A stretch of DNA of 6,028 nucleotides. Origin: an uncultured Eubacteriales bacterium. Its GTDB lineage: Bacteria > Bacillota > Clostridia > Lachnospirales > CAG-274. Each line of letters starts with the position of its first letter. Position 1 is the first letter of the stretch. Both the position numbers and the translations under genes were made by a program. Below, piece by piece: positions 1 through 5,615 of the stretch. The DNA lies in NCBI GenBank assembly GCA_902497185.1, contig CABVEG010000115.1, positions 1-6,028 on the forward strand, in the 5' to 3' direction. The notes beneath the pieces were generated by a model. It made no database searches, was not told the origin of the DNA, and worked only from the letters and a program-made list of their open reading frames with translations.

Positions 1-839
1 ATTTAACAAAAAGTAATAATCTTAATATTCCTAATGTCTGTCCTGTTTGTGGAGAAGAAACAGAAATTATTTCTTTAAGAGATGGTAAAGCCTTAAAATG
101 TCCCAATCCAAATTGTAAGGCACAAAGAGTATCAAGTCTTGAGCACTTTGTGTCAAGAGATGCAATGAATATTGAGGGTATGTCTGAGGCAACAATAGAA
201 AAGTTTATTGAAAAGGGCTTTATATCAAACTATACTGATATTTTCAGACTGGAAAAATATAAAGATGAAATTATAGCAATGGATGGATTTGGTGAAAAAT
301 CCTACAATAATATGATCGCTGCCATTGAAAATAGTAAGACCCCTGCCCTTCCTAACTTTATATTTGCCCTTGGTATTAATAATGTAGGCTTAAGCAATGC
401 TAAGCTCCTGTGCAAAAAGTTTAAAAATTCTATTGATGAAATAAGAAAGGCTGACTTTGACACACTGATTTCAATAGACGGCTTTGGTGATGTTATAGCA
501 AACAGTATAATAAAATATTTCAGTCATCCTAAGAATAATGAGCTTATTGACAATGCTCTTAAATATTTAAAATTTAAAGACAATTATGAAAACACAGATG
601 AATTAAAGCTTGAAAATATGACATTTGTTGTTACAGGGGATGTACATCACTATAAGAATAGAAAAGAATTACAGGCAAATATTGAGCAGCTTGGAGGTAA
701 GGTTACAGGAAGTGTAAGTGCTAAAACAAATTATCTTATTAATAATGATGTAAATTCTTCATCCTCAAAGAATAAAAAGGCTAAGGAACTTGGTATACCT
801 ATTATAAACGAAGAAGAATTCTTGAAATTAATTGAATAA
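1..839 (+). CDS. ligA: NAD-dependent DNA ligase LigA, C-terminal part (5' end outside window)
   Basis: LigA seals nicks in duplex DNA using NAD+ during replication and repair. Codons are in frame from base 3, and the gene enters from the left edge, so the adenylation and OB domains are not visible. What is seen, in order: a four-cysteine zinc finger (CPVCG, then CPNPNC; Cys codons at 39, 48, 99 and 114); the linker LEHFVSRDAMNIEGM, which is highly typical of LigA; a helix-hairpin-helix region with DGFGEKSYNN, LGINNVGLSNA and IDGFGD; and a BRCT domain from about base 610 (FVVTGD, LGGKVTGSVSAKTNYLI). The BRCT domain carries a Ser/Asn/Lys-rich stretch (NSSSSKNKKAKELG) and ends EEEFLKLIE, a normal LigA terminus. 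The GTG at 150 is an internal Val codon, not a start, because the frame is open and conserved upstream of it. The gene is convergent with the spore-protein gene and is followed by a hairpin terminator. Whether this is the only ligA of the genome cannot be told. Confidence 0.97.
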   Translation, partial: LTKSNNLNIPNVCPVCGEETEIISLRDGKALKCPNPNCKAQRVSSLEHFVSRDAMNIEGMSEATIEKFIEKGFISNYTDIFRLEKYKDEIIAMDGFGEKSYNNMIAAIENSKTPALPNFIFALGINNVGLSNAKLLCKKFKNSIDEIRKADFDTLISIDGFGDVIANSIIKYFSHPKNNELIDNALKYLKFKDNYENTDELKLENMTFVVTGDVHHYKNRKELQANIEQLGGKVTGSVSAKTNYLINNDVNSSSSKNKKAKELGIPIINEEEFLKLIE

Positions 840-895
840 ACATATTGTTGTTTTACTTTGCTATATTAAATAAAGCCTTGAACACTGATAAATTC

Positions 896-974
896 GGTTC
901 TTTATCAACTACACCAGTTGACTAAGAACAAAAAATAATGGTTCTTAGTCAACCTATGCAGTTGACTAAGAACC
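896..974. repeat. Two tandem copies of a hairpin-forming repeat (period 44 bases)
   Basis: Unit 1 spans 896-930 and unit 2 spans 940-974. Each has a left arm (GGTTCTTTATCAAC at 896-909; GGTTCTTAGTCAAC at 940-953), a 7-base loop, and a right arm GTTGACTAAGAAC (917-929 and 961-973). By hand alignment 27 of 35 positions match. Differences sit in the loop (five), in two adjacent bases of the left arm, and at the last base. Unit 2 is a perfect stem; unit 1 has two internal mismatches (904/922 and 903/923). Because the arms are shared, the right arm of unit 1 (917-929) can also pair perfectly with the left arm of unit 2 (941-953), so alternative folds are possible. Bases 887-892 (GATAAA) can also pair with 901-906 (TTTATC). 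Function beyond termination is unknown. It may be a duplicated terminator or a dispersed palindromic repeat. Confidence 0.85.
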
Positions 975-980
975 ATTTTT
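937..980. terminator. Bidirectional intrinsic terminator between ligA and the spore-protein gene
   Basis: The stem of 937-953 with 961-977 is 17 perfect base pairs around the 7-base loop CTATGCA. On the + strand it is followed by T-rich sequence (ATTTTTAACTATTATTTTTA), fitting termination of ligA about 100 bases after its stop. On the - strand it is followed by CATTATTTTTTG, fitting termination of the spore-protein transcript about 28 bases after its stop. Convergent genes sharing one bidirectional hairpin is a common arrangement. Confidence 0.88.
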
Positions 981-1004
981 AACTATTATTTTTAGTTTTC
1001 AGAA

Positions 1005-1223
1005 TTATGATTCCTGATTAGCCATTTTCTTTTCCTGCTCCTCAATCATCTTCTTAACCATATAGCCACCTACATAGCCATTCTGAGCAGAAGTTAAGTC
1101 GCCATTGTAACCCTTCTTTAAAGGCACACCAATTTCAGAAGCTACTTCATACTTAAATTTATCCATAGCCTCTCTTGCCTCAGGAACATTTACTCTGTTG
1201 CTGCCACTATTACTACCAGACAT
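1005..1223 (-). CDS. Small acid-soluble spore protein, alpha/beta type
   Basis: This 72-residue protein belongs to the alpha/beta-type SASP family. These proteins are made in the forespore, coat and protect spore DNA against UV and heat, and are degraded at germination as an amino-acid source. Family marks are RVNVPEAREAMDKFKYEVASEIGV (residues 10-33, here read in two halves: VPEAREAMDKFKYE and VASEIGV) and the second conserved block SAQNGYVGGYMVKKMIE (45-61). EVASE at 26-30 resembles the EIASE/EFASE-type site cut by the germination protease GPR. The N-terminus is short and Ser/Gly/Asn-rich, as usual. The ATG at 1223 is preceded by AGGAGGT (1231-1237) at a 7-base spacing, so the start is secure. 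It lies downstream of hisE but probably has its own forespore promoter. The paralogue (sspA, sspB and so on) cannot be assigned because these genes usually occur in several copies. Confidence 0.96.
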   Translation of the reverse strand: MSGSNSGSNRVNVPEAREAMDKFKYEVASEIGVPLKKGYNGDLTSAQNGYVGGYMVKKMIEEQEKKMANQES

Positions 1224-1265
1224 TTTAGTTACCTCCTAAAAAATAAATATTTGTTGGTACACTAT

Positions 1266-1295
1266 TATTTTGTCTGATTATAAAATAAATAGTCA
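1266..1295 (-). promoter_or_regulatory. Possible SigG-type forespore promoter for the spore-protein gene
   Basis: On the - strand TGACTA (1295-1290) and CAAAATA (1272-1266) are separated by 17 bases. This resembles the SigG pattern of a TGNATA-like -35 and a CATNNTA-like -10, with one or two mismatches in each element. It leaves about 42 bases to the ATG at 1223, which suits a short leader. SigG control is expected for SASP genes, so position and family support it, but in AT-rich DNA the match could be chance. A vegetative alternative using TATAAT at 1282-1277 lacks a well-spaced -35. Confidence 0.4.
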
Positions 1296-1327
1296 GCCAA
1301 TTTTTTCAAAAGCTGTCAAAAAACTTA

Positions 1328-1690
1328 TTAATTAATATTACATTCATCAGTTCTGTTTTCAGCTTTTCTCTTAGCCTCCTTTTCGACATTCATATTTTCC
1401 TTAGCTCTTCTTGCTGAAAGTTCATCAGCAATATCATCCCATGTAATTCCCTTTTCAACCATCATAACTTCAGTATGGAAAAGCACATCACATATTTCAC
1501 CCACAATATCGTATTTATCACTGTTCTTTGCAGCAATAATTGTTTCTGTAGCTTCTTCGCCAATCTTTTTTAAAATTTTATCAAGACCTTTATTAAACAA
1601 ATAGCAGGTGTATGAACCTTCCTGCATATTTTCTTTTCTTTCCTTAATTACCTCATATTCCTTAATTAACATTTCGCCTAAATCTGCCAT
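1328..1690 (-). CDS. hisE: Phosphoribosyl-ATP pyrophosphatase HisE
   Basis: HisE removes pyrophosphate from phosphoribosyl-ATP to give phosphoribosyl-AMP, the second step of histidine synthesis, in the cytoplasm. The 120-residue protein shows the family core: GSYTCYLFNKGLDKILKKIG (25-44), the all-alpha MazG-like metal site EEATE (45-49) with EICD (65-68), then FHTEVMMVEKGITWDDIADEL. Beyond residue 95 lies a Lys/Glu/Asn-rich tail (KENMNVEKEAKRKAENRTDE), which makes it slightly longer than many stand-alone HisE proteins; the tail has no recognised motif. The ATG at 1690 has GGGAGA at 1704-1699 with an 8-base spacing, inside the end of hisI. Only 4 bases separate the hisI stop from this start, so the two are almost certainly co-translated. 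It is the last his gene of the operon; 104 bases follow before the spore-protein start. Confidence 0.97.
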   Translation of the reverse strand: MADLGEMLIKEYEVIKERKENMQEGSYTCYLFNKGLDKILKKIGEEATETIIAAKNSDKYDIVGEICDVLFHTEVMMVEKGITWDDIADELSARRAKENMNVEKEAKRKAENRTDECNIN

Positions 1691-1694
1691 TATA

Positions 1695-2018
1695 TTATTC
1701 TCCCTTAAAATCTTCTAATTTTCTGTAAAAGCAGGAATAATTGCCTGTGTGACAAGCTGCACCGTCCTGTTTAATTAAAAGCAATATAGTATCACAGTCA
1801 CAATCATATCTTATTTCCTTAATATGCTGATAATGACCACTTGTTTCGCCTTTAATCCAAAGACTTTGTCTTGATCTGCTGAAATATGTAGCCTTACCTG
1901 TTTTTACGGTTAAGTCAAAAGCCTCCTGATTCATATAAGCAAGCATTAAAACCTCTTTAGTTTCATAATCCTGGGCAATAGCAGGAACTAAGCCGTCACT
2001 ATTAAATTTAATTTTCAT
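1695..2018 (-). CDS. hisI: Phosphoribosyl-AMP cyclohydrolase HisI (not fused to HisE)
   Basis: HisI opens the adenine ring of phosphoribosyl-AMP to give ProFAR, the third step of the pathway. The protein is 107 residues from the ATG at 2018. It carries GLVPAIAQDYETKEVLMLAYMN near the N-terminus (here GLVPAIAQDY then EVLMLAYMN), SRSRQSLWIKGETSGHYQ, and the metal-binding block DCDCD (residues 72-76). The later cysteines in ACHTGNYSCFYR (Cys89, Cys96) join Cys73 as the likely zinc ligands, and the three Asp of DCDCD are the likely magnesium ligands by family knowledge. A GTG three codons upstream (2027) directly abuts the hisF stop, but the RBS AGGTGG (2029-2024) sits 5 bases before the ATG at 2018, which favours the ATG. 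In many bacteria HisI and HisE are one fused protein; here they are two adjacent genes 4 bases apart. Confidence 0.96.
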   Translation of the reverse strand: MKIKFNSDGLVPAIAQDYETKEVLMLAYMNQEAFDLTVKTGKATYFSRSRQSLWIKGETSGHYQHIKEIRYDCDCDTILLLIKQDGAACHTGNYSCFYRKLEDFKGE

Positions 2019-2023
2019 TTCAA

Positions 2024-2029
2024 CCACCT
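2024..2029 (-). promoter_or_regulatory. RBS that decides the hisI start (overlaps the hisF stop)
   Basis: AGGTGG reads on the - strand from 2029 to 2024 and shares bases with the hisF stop codon TAG (2030-2028). It is 5 bases from the ATG at 2018. It covers the competing GTG (2027-2025), so that GTG could not use it. Placing the RBS on the stop codon suggests translational coupling of hisF to hisI. Confidence 0.75.
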
Positions 2030-2789
2030 ATTTCAATCTTACAGGTATGTTTTTTTCTGCAAGATATTTTTTTAAATCAATAATTTCCATTTCTCTGTAA
2101 TGAAAAAGACTTGCGGCAAGTGCAGCCTCTGCACCGCCATCTGTAAGAGCCTCTGCAAAGTGCTCCATTGTTCCCGCACCGCCTGATGCAATAACAGGAA
2201 TGGATACGGCATCGCTTATGGTCCTTGTTAGCTCAATATCATAGCCTGCCTTAGTACCATCACAATCCATACTTGTCAAAAGTATTTCCCCTGCACCTCT
2301 CTTTTCTGCCTCTACAGCCCATTCAACAGCATCCTTACCTGTATTAACTCTGCCTCCGTTTAAATAAACATCAAATCCATTATCATTACGTCTTTTGGCA
2401 TCAATAGCAACAACAACACACTGATTACCAAATTTTTCGGCTGCCTCATTTATAAGCTCAGGTCTTTTAAGAGCACCCGAATTAACGGCTATTTTATCGG
2501 CACCTGCACTTAATATTCTTCTAAAATCCTCAACTGACCTTATACCGCCGCCTACCGTAAGAGGTATAAATACCTGCTCTGCAGTTCTTGACACCACATC
2601 AAGCATAATATTCCTATTATCAGATGAGGCTGTTATATCCAGAAATACTATTTCATCTGCCAATGATTTATTATACATTGCAGCAACCTCAACAGGATCT
2701 CCTGCATCTCTTAAATTAACAAAATTTACACCCTTAACAACTCTGCCGTTATTTACATCAAGGCAGGGTATTATACGTTTAGTATGCAT
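2028..2789 (-). CDS. hisF: Imidazole glycerol phosphate synthase cyclase subunit HisF
   Basis: HisF takes ammonia from the HisH glutaminase and converts PRFAR to imidazole glycerol phosphate plus AICAR, which feeds back to purine synthesis. The 253-residue (beta/alpha)8 barrel is full length. The catalytic aspartates are at Asp11 (IIPCLDVNNGRVVKG) and Asp130 (VVVAIDAKRR), the same positions as in well-studied HisF. Phosphate-binding segments are seen at TVGGGIRS (78-85) and ASGGAGTMEHF, and the TSMDCDGTKAGYD block is present. Arg5, Glu46 and Lys99, matching the ammonia-gate residues known from Thermotoga HisF, are conserved. The ATG at 2789 has GGAG (2801-2798) at 8 bases. It lies 15 bases downstream of the yitT-like gene, which separates it from hisA, and two genes away from its partner hisH. 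Confidence 0.98.
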   Translation of the reverse strand: MHTKRIIPCLDVNNGRVVKGVNFVNLRDAGDPVEVAAMYNKSLADEIVFLDITASSDNRNIMLDVVSRTAEQVFIPLTVGGGIRSVEDFRRILSAGADKIAVNSGALKRPELINEAAEKFGNQCVVVAIDAKRRNDNGFDVYLNGGRVNTGKDAVEWAVEAEKRGAGEILLTSMDCDGTKAGYDIELTRTISDAVSIPVIASGGAGTMEHFAEALTDGGAEAALAASLFHYREMEIIDLKKYLAEKNIPVRLK

Positions 2790-2804
2790 AGCTATATCTC
2801 CATT

Positions 2805-3668
2805 CTATTCCTTTTTCTTTTTAATATGTGTACCTACTATTTCCGATACATCGGATATTGTCATAAAAGCGGAACCGTCATCCTCCTTGACAATTCTTTT
2901 AAGCTCACTAAGCTCAATACGTGTTACAACACAGTATAAAACTATTTTTTTACCACTTATTAAGCCTTCACCTTCAAGCAGTGTTACTGTTCTGCCAAGA
3001 CATTTATATATGGTATCAGCTATTCTTTCACCGTTTTCCGTGATTATCATAACAGCCTTACCCTGTTCAAGTCCTGTTTCCACAATATCTATAACCTTTG
3101 AAGTAATAAAATATGTAAGCACACTGTACAGTGCTCTGTCAGGTCCGAAAATAAAGCCGGCACAGGAATAAATAATAAGATTAAAAAATAATATAATCTG
3201 ACCTGTTGAAAACTGTGTTTTTTTACTCAAGAGCAAAGATACCGTATCCAGACCATCAACACAGCCTCCCGATCTCATTATTATGCCTACTCCAAGCCCC
3301 AGAAACAAACCACCATAAACCGTAGCAAGAAGAGGATCATCCGTAACCTCTTCCATCTCCTCAAATACCACAAGAAATATTGAAAATATAATCATTGCAT
3401 ATGTAGCTTTAAATGCAAATGTTTTTCCCAATAATTTCCAACCTAATATAAGAAATGGAATATTTAAAATTACAATAAAATAACTTAGTTTTAATCTTGT
3501 AAGCTGACTTAAAATAATTGATATACCAACAATGCCGCCGTCTAAAATCTGCTTTGCAACCAAAAACTCCTCAATAGCAAATGCAGCTATAACAGCACCA
3601 ACAGTTATCAGTAAGTAAGAAAAAACATATTTAGCCATTTTATACTTTAAGGTTTCTGTTTTTTCCAT
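2805..3668 (-). CDS. YitT-family membrane protein (YitT_membrane plus DUF2179) inside the his operon
   Basis: This 287-residue protein belongs to the YitT family, integral membrane proteins of unproven function found in many Firmicutes. Hydrophobic segments are visible at roughly 14-32, 42-57, 62-80, 86-103, 113-131, 156-175 and perhaps 179-196, so five to seven membrane helices are plausible. GGIVGIS (44-50) and the GGCVDGLDTVSLLLSKK motif (134-150) are family marks, the latter typical of the GGC-DG subgroup rather than the GGSTGGTD form. After residue 203 comes a soluble DUF2179 domain with TLLEGEGLISGKK, LYCVVTRIELSELKRIV and AFMTISDVSEIVG, then a Lys-rich end. The ATG at 3668 has GGAG (3679-3676) at 7 bases. 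It starts 12 bases after the hisA stop and ends 15 bases before hisF, with no terminator or separate promoter seen, so it is very likely co-transcribed with the his genes. A role in transport of a substrate linked to histidine is only a guess. Confidence 0.93.
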   Translation of the reverse strand: MEKTETLKYKMAKYVFSYLLITVGAVIAAFAIEEFLVAKQILDGGIVGISIILSQLTRLKLSYFIVILNIPFLILGWKLLGKTFAFKATYAMIIFSIFLVVFEEMEEVTDDPLLATVYGGLFLGLGVGIIMRSGGCVDGLDTVSLLLSKKTQFSTGQIILFFNLIIYSCAGFIFGPDRALYSVLTYFITSKVIDIVETGLEQGKAVMIITENGERIADTIYKCLGRTVTLLEGEGLISGKKIVLYCVVTRIELSELKRIVKEDDGSAFMTISDVSEIVGTHIKKKKE

Positions 3669-3680
3669 AAAACCACTCCA

Positions 3681-4394
3681 TTATTCAAATTTATCAATAA
3701 CTTCCTTTAAATTAAGAGCACCGTTATAAAGTGCCTTTCCTATAATAACACCGGCAGCATTTATATTATTTACATTTTCAATATCTTCCATTTTTGAAAC
3801 ACCGCCTGATGCAATAATGTCCATACCTGTTTTTTCAATTAAATACTTAGTTGACTCAATATTCGGACCACACATCATACCGTCCTTTGAAATGTCAGTA
3901 TAAATTACAGTATTAACACCGTATTCCTTCATTTTAAGACAAAGTTCAACTGCTGAAATATTGCTGACTTCCTCCCAGCCTGATATAGCTACCATACCAT
4001 TTTTTGCATCTACGCCTACTGCAATTTTATCACCGTATTTTTCAACAGCAGCTTTAACAAGTTCGGGATTTTTAACGGCAGCAGTACCGATAATAACTCT
4101 TGATGCTCCTGCTTCAATTCTGTCATCAATGTCCTTCATTGTTCTTACACCGCCGCCTGTTTCTATTTTAATATCATATTTTGACTTAATATCCTTAATA
4201 ATATCAATAACAAAGGTCTTGCCATATCTTGCACCATCAAGGTCAACAATATGTATATATGTTGCGCCTGCATCAACCCAGTCTTTAGCAGCATCAGCAG
4301 GAATATCATTAAATACGGTAACATCATCAAAGCTGCCCTGTGACAATCTTACTGCCTTACCATCAATTATATCAATAGCTGGATAAATCTGCAT
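3681..4394 (-). CDS. hisA: ProFAR isomerase HisA
   Basis: HisA opens the ribose ring of ProFAR by an Amadori rearrangement to give PRFAR, the substrate of HisF-HisH. From the ATG at 4394 the protein is 237 residues, normal for the family. Catalytic aspartates are Asp8 (YPAIDIIDGKAVRLSQG) and Asp129 (AVGVDAKNGMV). Phosphate-binding loops are ETGGGVRT (78-85) and ASGGVS (195-200), and the GW at 139-140 and YTDISKDGMMCGPN (165-178) are HisA-specific features that separate it from HisF. An upstream in-frame TTG (4409) would add five residues overlapping hisH, but it lies on the RBS and is rejected. The ATG is one base after the hisH stop (TAATATG), and 12 bases separate its stop from the membrane-protein gene. 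Confidence 0.98.
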   Translation of the reverse strand: MQIYPAIDIIDGKAVRLSQGSFDDVTVFNDIPADAAKDWVDAGATYIHIVDLDGARYGKTFVIDIIKDIKSKYDIKIETGGGVRTMKDIDDRIEAGASRVIIGTAAVKNPELVKAAVEKYGDKIAVGVDAKNGMVAISGWEEVSNISAVELCLKMKEYGVNTVIYTDISKDGMMCGPNIESTKYLIEKTGMDIIASGGVSKMEDIENVNNINAAGVIIGKALYNGALNLKEVIDKFE

Positions 4395-4395
4395 A

Positions 4396-4992
4396 TTATA
4401 AACCTCCAAAGCTCTTTAAAATTTCAAGTCCTACATCACCACTTTTTTCAGGATGGAACTGTAAAGCAAAAATATTGTCTTTTTGTACAGCAACCTGTAT
4501 TTCCTTACCATAATCAGTAGTAGCAGATACAACAGGTGCATCAGTTTCAAGATAATATGAGTGGACAAAATAAACATAAGGACTTTCTCCCGTATTTTCA
4601 AATAAAGGTGCTCTCATTTTTATATTTAAGTTATTCCAACCAATATGAGGTTTTTTTACATTATCAGGCAATAGTTTAATTTCTCCCGGTATAAGTCCAA
4701 GGCCCTCATATTCGCCATACTCATAGCTTTTATCAAAAACCATCTGCATACCAAGACATATACCTAAAAATGGCTTGTCCTTTGATACTCCTTCATATAT
4801 AACCTTATCAATGCCCTTTTCCCTTATTGTGGAAATAGCATCACCAAAGGCACCTACTCCGGGCAATACAAGCTTGTCTGCTTTTTCCATTACCTTTATA
4901 TCATCGGTAATAACAGCATCTTGACCTACAAATTCAAGTGCTTTCTGCACACTTCTTAAATTACCCATTCCATAATCTATTATTGCTATCAT
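4396..4992 (-). CDS. hisH: Imidazole glycerol phosphate synthase glutaminase subunit HisH
   Basis: HisH hydrolyses glutamine and passes ammonia through the HisF barrel. The 198-residue protein is a complete class I glutamine amidotransferase. It has IDYGMGNLRSV at the N-terminus, the oxyanion-hole strand LPGVGAFGDA (43-52), the nucleophile Cys79 in LGICLGMQ, KPHIGWN (114-120), YFVHSYY (141-147), and the catalytic His180 and Glu182 in FALQFHPEKSG. The ATG at 4992 overlaps the hisB stop by one base (TAATG). The only upstream RBS-like sequence is AAAGGA at 5009-5004, 11 bases away, which is a long spacing. Translation therefore probably depends on coupling to hisB. Its 3' end carries the hisA RBS. 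The partner gene hisF is two genes downstream. Confidence 0.98.
   Translation of the reverse strand: MIAIIDYGMGNLRSVQKALEFVGQDAVITDDIKVMEKADKLVLPGVGAFGDAISTIREKGIDKVIYEGVSKDKPFLGICLGMQMVFDKSYEYGEYEGLGLIPGEIKLLPDNVKKPHIGWNNLNIKMRAPLFENTGESPYVYFVHSYYLETDAPVVSATTDYGKEIQVAVQKDNIFALQFHPEKSGDVGLEILKSFGGL
4402..4407 (-). promoter_or_regulatory. RBS that decides the hisA start (inside the hisH 3' end)
   Basis: GGAGGT reads from 4407 to 4402 on the - strand, 7 bases before the ATG at 4394. It encodes the Gly-Gly near the end of HisH. Its location over the alternative TTG start (4409-4407) rules that start out and suggests coupled translation of hisH and hisA. Confidence 0.85.
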
Positions 4993-5582
4993 TATTCCAA
5001 CATTCCTTTTGTAGATAATACTCCGTCAATTCGTTCATCAATTTGAGTTGCCATATCAATAGCTTTTCCAAAGGCTTTAAATATACCTTCGGCTATATGA
5101 TGATTGTTTTTACCATCAAGTAACTTGATATGTAATGTCATACCACAGTTATCGGATACAGCTCTGAAAAACTCCTCAACCATTTCAGTGTCAAAAAGTC
5201 CAAGACTAGACATAGTAAATTCAGCATCAAAATTAAGATATGACCTTCCTGAAAAATCAATTGCACAAAGCACAAGAGTTTCATCCATAGGCACAATGGC
5301 TTGACCATATCTTTTAATACCTGCTTTATCCCCCAATGCCTCGGCAATGGCTTTACCTAAGACAATACCAACATCTTCAACAGTGTGATGACAGTCTACG
5401 TCCAAATCACCGTCAGCCTTTAAATCCAAATCCATAAAACCGTGCTTTGAAATATGAGTAAGCATATGGTCAAAAAAGCCAATGCCTGTATCTATGTTAT
5501 TTACACCGCTGCCGTCAATATCAAGACGGGCACGTATTTTTGTTTCATAAGTTTTTCTGTCTATAACGGCTATTCTATCCAT
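4992..5582 (-). CDS. hisB: Imidazoleglycerol-phosphate dehydratase HisB (monofunctional)
   Basis: HisB dehydrates imidazole glycerol phosphate to imidazole acetol phosphate using manganese. The 196-residue length covers only the dehydratase; there is no N-terminal histidinol-phosphatase domain as in the E. coli fusion, so the phosphatase must be encoded elsewhere. Metal-site residues are in GFFDHMLTHISKHG (His39, His43, His47), CHHTVEDVG (His65, His66, Glu69) and NHHIAEGIFKAFGKAI (His161, His162, Glu165). YGQAIVPMDE (92-101) is also conserved. The ATG at 5582 follows GGGAGGT (5595-5589) at 6 bases. It is 33 bases from hisD and overlaps hisH by one base. Confidence 0.98.
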   Translation of the reverse strand: MDRIAVIDRKTYETKIRARLDIDGSGVNNIDTGIGFFDHMLTHISKHGFMDLDLKADGDLDVDCHHTVEDVGIVLGKAIAEALGDKAGIKRYGQAIVPMDETLVLCAIDFSGRSYLNFDAEFTMSSLGLFDTEMVEEFFRAVSDNCGMTLHIKLLDGKNNHHIAEGIFKAFGKAIDMATQIDERIDGVLSTKGMLE

Positions 5583-5615
5583 TATGCTACCTCCCTGATT
5601 TTATATATTTTTGTC

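Noticed and set aside
150..839. A shorter independent gene starting at the GTG at 150
   Set aside because: The frame is open to the left edge and encodes the LigA zinc finger, so the codon is an internal Val.
896..974. CRISPR-like array
   Set aside because: Only two units, each an inverted repeat, with a 9-base interval between units; no spacers and no cas genes.
962..989. Promoter-like TTGACT with TATTAT on the + strand, pointing antisense into the spore-protein gene
   Set aside because: The -35-like part is the arm of the terminator stem, the spacing is 16 and the -10 is weak; the hairpin explains the sequence better.
1294..1315. Possible terminator after hisE (CAGC...GCTG)
   Set aside because: The stem has only four firm pairs, mismatches inside, and no clean T-run after it on the - strand.
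2887..3171. Open frame on the + strand opposite the YitT gene
   Set aside because: It is antisense to a clear conserved gene, has no family features and no convincing RBS.
3961..4386. 141-codon open frame on the + strand opposite hisA
   Set aside because: It is a Ser/Thr/Ile/Ala-rich shadow of hisA with no recognisable domain.
5104..5347. Open frames on both strands inside hisB (5104-5304 + and 5138-5347 -)
   Set aside because: They overlap the full-length conserved HisB frame and have no family features; treated as shadows.
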